Assembly (NCBI GenBank): GCA_052386455.1
Contig: JBQTKD010000030.1
Span: forward strand, 23,732 to 87,731
Source: JBQTKD01 sp052386455
GTDB lineage: Bacteria; Actinomycetota; Actinomycetes; Sporichthyales; Sporichthyaceae
Reading direction: 5' to 3'
DNA length: 64,000 nucleotides
Shown: positions 59,597-64,000 of the stretch, in pieces
Layout of the letters: the number at the start of each line of letters is the position of its first letter
How positions within the stretch are numbered: the stretch's first letter is position 1
Position numbers and translations under genes: made by a program
Notes under the pieces: model-generated
Database searches by the model: none
What the model saw: the letters and a program-made list of their open reading frames with translations, nothing else
Told to the model about the DNA's origin: nothing

Positions 59597-60799
59597 TCAG
59601 CTTCGTAGCTTGTAGTCCTCGAGCAGGCGGCGGCCGATGATCATGCGCTGGATGTCCGCGGTGCCCTCGCCGATCAGCAGCATCGGGGCCTCGCGGTAGA
59701 GGCGCTCGATCTCGTACTCCTTAGAGAACCCGTAGCCGCCGTGGATGCGGAAGGAGTCCTCGACGACGTCGCGGCAGTACTCGCTGGCGAGGTACTTGGC
59801 CATGCCGGCCTCGAGGTCGTTGCGCTCCCCGGAGTCCTTCTTGCGGGCGGCCATGACCATCATCTGGTGGGCGGACTCGACCTTGCACGCCATGTCCGCG
59901 AGCCGGAACTGCACGGCCTGGTGATCGGCGATCTGCTTGCCGAACGTCTGGCGCTGCTGGGCGTACTGGATGCCCAGTTCGAACGCGCGCAGCGCGACGC
60001 CGCACCCGCGGGCGGCGACGTTGACGCGGCCGACCTCGACGCCGTCCATCATCTGGTAGAAGCCGCGGCCGCGTCCCGCCGCGCCGCCGAGCACCTGGGT
60101 CTGCGCGATGCGGTAGTCGTCGAAGACCAGTTCGGTCGTGTCGACGCCCTTGTAGCCCATCTTCTCGATCTTGCCGGGGATCACGAGGCCCTTGTCGACC
60201 TCGCCGAAGCCGGGCGTCTTGTCGACCAGCAGCACCGTCATGTTCTTGTAGACCGACTCGGCGCCCTCGTCGGTCTTCACCAGGACCGCGACGAGGTTCG
60301 AGGAGCCGCCGTTGGTCAGCCACATCTTGGCGCCGTTGACGACGAAGTCCTCGCCGTCGACCTTCGCGCGGGTCTTGATGGCGGCGACGTCGGAACCGCA
60401 CTCGGGCTCGGACATCGAGAACGCGCCGCGGACCTCGCCCTCGGCCATCTTCGGCAGGTAGTACGCCTTCTGCTCGGGCGTCCCGTGCTGCACGAGCATG
60501 TAGGCGAGAATGAAGTGGGTGTTGATGATGCCCGAGACGCTCATCCACCCGCGGGCGATCTGCTCGACGACGAGCGCGTAGGTCAGCAGCGATTCGCCGA
60601 GGCCGCCGTACTCCTCGGGGATCGTGATCCCGAACAGCCCGAGCTGCTTCATCCCCTCGACGATGTCGGTGGGGTAGGTGTCGGTGTGCTCGAGGTGCTG
60701 GGCGACCGGAATGATCTCCTTGTCGACGAAGTCCTTGACCGTGCGCAGGATCTCCTGCTGGACGTCGGTCAGGTTCTCGGTCTGCGCCAAGCGGCCCAT
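59597..60799 (-). CDS. Acyl-CoA dehydrogenase
   Basis: A 400-residue FAD-dependent dehydrogenase: FGITIPEEYGGLG, AFSMSEPECGSDVAAIKTRA (FAD/substrate region), KMWLTNGG, RQTFGKQIADHQAVQF and IHGGYGFSKEYEIERLYREAPMLLIGEGTADIQ with the catalytic Glu region. It oxidises an acyl-CoA to the enoyl-CoA. No electron-transfer flavoprotein genes are near, and it stands alone. Start ATG 60797-60799. Confidence 0.93.
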   Translation of the reverse strand: MGRLAQTENLTDVQQEILRTVKDFVDKEIIPVAQHLEHTDTYPTDIVEGMKQLGLFGITIPEEYGGLGESLLTYALVVEQIARGWMSVSGIINTHFILAYMLVQHGTPEQKAYYLPKMAEGEVRGAFSMSEPECGSDVAAIKTRAKVDGEDFVVNGAKMWLTNGGSSNLVAVLVKTDEGAESVYKNMTVLLVDKTPGFGEVDKGLVIPGKIEKMGYKGVDTTELVFDDYRIAQTQVLGGAAGRGRGFYQMMDGVEVGRVNVAARGCGVALRAFELGIQYAQQRQTFGKQIADHQAVQFRLADMACKVESAHQMMVMAARKKDSGERNDLEAGMAKYLASEYCRDVVEDSFRIHGGYGFSKEYEIERLYREAPMLLIGEGTADIQRMIIGRRLLEDYKLRS

Positions 60800-60842
60800 G
60801 CGTGCTCCCGTCTGCGGTTACCGGACAGTAGCCTAGCGACTG

Positions 60843-61553
60843 CTAACCCTCGTCGTTCACGTCTCCGTACCGCCCCCGAACGGCGGTAGTCAGGTTCACG
60901 ACGACCACGATCATCGCCAGTGCGGCAACGGCAAGCCCGCCGCCGACGAACACCCCGTAGCCGTCGAGTCCGGCGAGGTCCTCCGGCGTCGGGTCGGTGG
61001 GCCCGGTGTAGAACGGCGCCCATGCGAACGCGGCGTTGAGGAAGAAGACGCCGATCAGCGTGCTCAGAACCCAGGGGATCCACCACGCCCACACCGCCTT
61101 CTCGGCGGTCCAGGCACGGTGGGCGACGGCGAGTTCGCGCAGGGAGCGCAGCGGGATCACGAGGTTCGCGACCGGAACGAACCAGGCGCCGAGCGCGCGC
61201 CCGCGGTCGGTGTCCAACCCGCCCGCCCAGTCGCGGGCGGCACGGTCGGCGGCCGAGAGCCACATCAGGAAGACGACGGCGCACACCACGATCGCCACGC
61301 CGAGCGGCAGCGCCGCCTGGCGGACGAAGGCACCGGTGTACTCGGCCAGTTCGATGTCGCGCTCCTTCGGCGTTCCCACGAACTGCCTGCCGGCGTAGCG
61401 CCGGAGGTCGCCAACGTCGCGCTGCGCGAAGGCGACGGCCGTCCAGACCGAGGCGGCCCCCGCCAGGGCGAGACCGGCGACGGCCAGCCCCGCGAGCACG
61501 GAGATCGGCGGGCCGGCGCGGCGGAAGTCGTCGGCTGGGTACGGGTCGCTCAT
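60843..61553 (-). CDS. DUF4328-type membrane protein
   Basis: A 236-residue protein with about five membrane helices; RALGAWFVPVANLVIPLRSLRELAVAHRAW is the DUF4328 hallmark. Function unknown. ATG 61551-61553 (MSDPYPADD) is chosen as the family-like start; the open frame goes further. It lies 43 bases upstream of the acyl-CoA dehydrogenase gene on the same strand. Confidence 0.8.
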   Translation of the reverse strand: MSDPYPADDFRRAGPPISVLAGLAVAGLALAGAASVWTAVAFAQRDVGDLRRYAGRQFVGTPKERDIELAEYTGAFVRQAALPLGVAIVVCAVVFLMWLSAADRAARDWAGGLDTDRGRALGAWFVPVANLVIPLRSLRELAVAHRAWTAEKAVWAWWIPWVLSTLIGVFFLNAAFAWAPFYTGPTDPTPEDLAGLDGYGVFVGGGLAVAALAMIVVVVNLTTAVRGRYGDVNDEG

Positions 61554-61684
61554 GGTGGCGCTCACCGTATCGGCGACGACACATCGCGATTCACGTCGCT
61601 CAGCGTTCATCTGGCGTTGGTGTTTCCTCCACCTGTGCAGCCCCCACACTGTCCCTCGCGATCTTGTGCCCGGAGAGGCTTGTG

Positions 61685-63762
61685 ATGACTGGCAGGCCTG
61701 GGCGTTCGGTGCGCGCTGGCGGCACCCTGCAGATGTTGGCCCGCGCCGCGAAGACGTGGCGGGCGCACCCGCGGCTGGCCGCGATCTCGGTCGCCGCACT
61801 GCTCGTCGAGCAGGCGTTCGTCTTCGGGCTCGCGCTCAGCGTGAAGTACATCGTCGACCACGCCAAGGGACCGGACGCCGGGTCCGGAATGGTCGCGCTC
61901 GTCGTGGCGATCGTGCTCGGGTTCGCGGTCGCCGCGGCCGCCACGCTGGCCGGTCGCCGAGCGATGGCGGTGGCGTCGGCGGAGATCTCGAACGACGTCC
62001 GTCGCGAGCTCTACGCGCGCCTGCTGCGGCTCTCGCCGTCCTACTTCCTCGGGACCTCGCCGAGCAGAGTCGTGAAGATCTACCAGAGCAACGTGCGGGG
62101 CGTGGACGCCGGCTACACCACCGGATTCCTGAACACCGTCGGCCTTGCTGCCACTGCCGTCATCGGCGTACCGCTGCTGGTGTGGCTCGACTGGCGGTTG
62201 GCGGCCGTCGCGCTCGTCCTGCTCGTCGAGGTGGTCTTGGTGGCCGAGCGTCTGCAGCCGTGGTCGGTGGCGGCCAACGAGCAGTTGAGCGACTCCGACT
62301 CCCGACTGCTGCGCACGGTCCAGGACACGATGCACGCCAACCAGCTGGTACGGATGTTCAACCTCGAGACGGAGCTGGCGCGCCGGTTCGAAGAGCGCCT
62401 CGACGACCACCGGACGTGCTCGATCCGCTCGCGCAGCCGCCTGTCGGTGGTCGGCGACGTCGCGGCGCTGGGCGTCCTGTTGGCCCAGGTGGCCGTCATC
62501 GCGCTGGGCGCGCACTTCGCGGTCGCCGGCGACCTGACCGTCGGCGGGCTGGTCGCCTTCACCGCGATCCTCGCCCTGCTGTCCAAGACGGTCTTCGCGG
62601 GATCCGCTTCGTCGACGTCGGCTTCGGCTACGTCGCCGGCAAGCCCGCGGTGTCCGGTGTCGCCTTCGACATTCGGCCCGGATCCTCGGTGGCCGTCGTC
62701 GGCGGCAGCGGGGCCGGCAAGACGACGCTGCTGAACCTCCTGCTGCGGTTCTACGACCCCGACCGGGGCTCGGTGCAGATCGACGGCGTGGACCTGCGCG
62801 CCCTCACGCAGCAGTCCTTCCGGTCCCACGTCGGCGTCGTTCTCCAGGCCAACTTCCTGTTCAACGACACGATCCGGGCGAACGTGCGGATCGGCGACCC
62901 GCAGGCGGACGACGAGACCGTGGAGCTCGCGATTCGTCGCGCGCAACTGCACGCCGCCGTGCAGCGGATGCCGGACGGGCTCGACACCGTCGTCGGCGAA
63001 CAGGGCGGGCGCCTGTCCGGCGGCCAGCGGCAGCGTCTCGCGATCGCCCGCGCGCTGGTGCGCGATCCCGCAATCCTGCTGCTGGACGAGGTCACCGCCG
63101 CGTTGGATCCCGCCACCGAACGGGCCGTCAACGCCATGCTCGCCGACGTGGCCTACGGCCGCACGGTCGTCAGCGTCACCCACCGGCTCGCCTCGGCGAG
63201 CCAGGCGGACCACATCCTCGTGATGGACCACGGCCGGCTCGTCGGGCAGGGCACGCACGACGACCTGCTGCGCGCCGGCGGGGTGTACGCGGACCTCTGG
63301 GAGAAGCAGAGCGGCTTCCACGTCTCCGGGGACGGCCGGACGGCGTCGGTGTCGCCGGCCCGTCTGCGCCACATCACCCTGTTCGCCGACCTGGCCGACG
63401 AGGTGCTGGCGCGGATCGCGGGGCTGCTCGCCTCGGAGTACTTCGAAGGCGATCAGGTCGTCTTCCGGGAGGGCGACGAAGGCGAGCGCTTCTTCCTGAT
63501 CGCCCGGGGCCGCGTCGAGGTGAGCATGTCCGACGCCGACGGAGCCGAGCGCGTTCTCGACCGTCTCATCGACGGCGACCACTTCGGCGAGTTGGCGCTG
63601 CTGCAGAACCGTCCGCGGACGGCGACCGTCCGCACCGAGTCGCCGAGCGTCTTCCTCACGATGAGCCGGTCCAGCTTCCTGCTGCTGGTGAACTCGACGC
63701 CCGACGTGTTCCCCGTTCTACAGGAGCGCATCGCGCGCTACGTGCTCAACGTCGAGGAGTAG
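61685..63762 (+). pseudogene. ABC exporter with cNMP-binding tail, broken by a frame-changing deletion
   Basis: The first frame (ATG 61685) encodes an ABC transmembrane domain ending GGLVAFTAILALLSKTVFA. At about 62597-62605 the reading moves to another frame at GIRFVDVGFGYVAGKPAVSGVAFDI, and a full ATPase follows: Walker A GGSGAGKTT, LSGGQRQRLAIARAL, LLLDEVTAAL, VTHRLASA. Typical exporters have about 60 residues between those points, so a piece not divisible by three is lost. The last 140 residues are a Crp-type cyclic-nucleotide-binding domain (YFEGDQVVFREGDEGERFF, HFGELALLQNRPRTATVRT). Assembly loss at this site, which contains GGATCC, cannot be excluded. Confidence 0.82.
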
Positions 63763-63768
63763 GCGGGT

Positions 63769-63788
63769 TAACCCGATCGGAGGATATT
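63769..63788. promoter_or_regulatory. Half-conserved copy of the ACCCGATCGGGT operator
   Basis: TAACCCGATCGGAGGATATT upstream of the third cyclase-LuxR gene keeps the left half and centre of the palindrome found at 49781-49800 but not its right arm. It sits 32 bases before ATG 63820. Confidence 0.35.
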
Positions 63789-63819
63789 CGCCGGCCGCGC
63801 CTGCGGCATGCTCGGCGCC

Positions 63820-64000
63820 ATGAGCGGGCGCCTCCCCACCGGCACGGTCACCTTCCTGCTGACCGACATCGCAGCGTCCACCACGGCGTGGGAGGCCGAC
63901 CGCGCCGCGATGGCCCAAGCGGTGGCGCGGCACTACGAGATCCTCGACGAGGCCGTGCGCACCGCCGGGGGAGCCCGGCCCGTCGAGCAGGGCGAGGGCG
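63820..64000 (+). CDS. Third cyclase-LuxR regulator, N-terminus only (runs off window)
   Basis: The 60 codons present read MSGRLPTGTVTFLLTDIAASTTAWEADRAAMAQAVARHYEILDE and end in RPVEQGEG, nearly the same as the regulator at 49860, including the metal-type Asp in TDIAAS. An in-frame ATG at 63808 is an alternative start. The rest lies beyond the window. It follows the ABC exporter with a cNMP-binding domain by 58 bases. Confidence 0.88.
   Translation, partial: MSGRLPTGTVTFLLTDIAASTTAWEADRAAMAQAVARHYEILDEAVRTAGGARPVEQGEG

Noticed and set aside
62590..62620. GGATCC at the exporter break as proof of a cloning artefact
   Set aside because: BamHI sites are common by chance in GC-rich DNA; it is noted only as a caution.
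1..64000. Search for tRNA genes, CRISPR arrays, transposases, integrases and attachment sites
   Set aside because: No tRNA-like cloverleaf with CCA-side features, no regularly spaced array of 20-40-base repeats and no transposase or integrase motif was seen; the short 22-base repeats at 46812 are too close-set to be a CRISPR.

Overview
The window is very GC-rich, with many GTG starts, GTGA start/stop overlaps and TANNNT -10 boxes a few bases before GTG starts. Two-component and LuxR/PucR regulators, P450s, VapBC-type modules and Uma2 proteins are plentiful. This points to a high-GC actinomycete; genus and species cannot be read from it. I see no tRNA, rRNA, CRISPR array, transposase or phage gene.

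Layout. 1-1317: start of secD and a small secreted protein. 1327-3490: a scrap of an aldehyde:ferredoxin oxidoreductase gene, then a divergent sensor kinase/response regulator pair. 3504-6721 (minus): ferredoxin, Leu-type binding lipoprotein and cytochrome P450. 7017-7607: a Uma2 gene with an amber stop. 7576-20576: the most notable region, a coenzyme M (CoM)-linked alkene/epoxide locus. Its minus-strand operon holds a 2-ketopropyl-CoM carboxylase-like flavoprotein, an SDR, a MobA-like protein and a tungsten-type aldehyde oxidoreductase. Its plus-strand operons hold a toluene/alkene monooxygenase-type diiron alpha subunit with its gamma subunit, two epoxyalkane:CoM transferase-like (MetE-fold) enzymes, a MEDS-domain sensor, a PucR-type regulator, an (R)-hydroxypropyl-CoM dehydrogenase-like SDR and phosphosulfolactate synthase (ComA). 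20577-25572: a damaged membrane-protein gene, a hybrid histidine kinase whose N-terminus carries the ethylene-receptor Tyr/Cys/His pattern, then a thiolase and a 3-hydroxyacyl-CoA dehydrogenase. 25569-34487: DEAD-box helicase, hydrolase, PaaX-type regulator, aldehyde dehydrogenase, aryl/acyl-CoA ligase, amidohydrolase, gamma-carbonic-anhydrase-like protein and a TetR regulator. 34594-40098: secreted lipase and a paaABCDE-paaI-tetR operon for phenylacetyl-CoA epoxidation. 40189-46787: acetyltransferase, ferredoxin reductase, methyltransferase, SnoaL-like protein and a second two-component pair whose regulator is frameshifted. 46915-64000: a repeat-rich accessory region with binding-lipoprotein/P450 genes, giant cyclase-NTPase-LuxR regulators (one intact, one decapitated, one cut by the window end), two toxin-antitoxin modules, Uma2, acyl-CoA dehydrogenase and a broken ABC exporter with a cNMP-binding tail.

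How the genes may work together (inference). A short alkene would be epoxidised by the diiron enzyme, the epoxide opened by CoM, the hydroxyalkyl-CoM oxidised by the SDR, and the ketoalkyl-CoM cleaved and carboxylated by the XecC-like protein to a beta-keto acid, which the nearby thiolase could use after CoA activation. ComA would begin local CoM synthesis. The MEDS/PucR pair and the ethylene-receptor-like kinase are candidate inducer sensors. Only alpha and gamma of the monooxygenase are present, so other subunits must lie elsewhere or the enzyme is unusual. The 55-58 kb segment is a decayed copy of the 47-53 kb block, which shows duplication followed by deletion.
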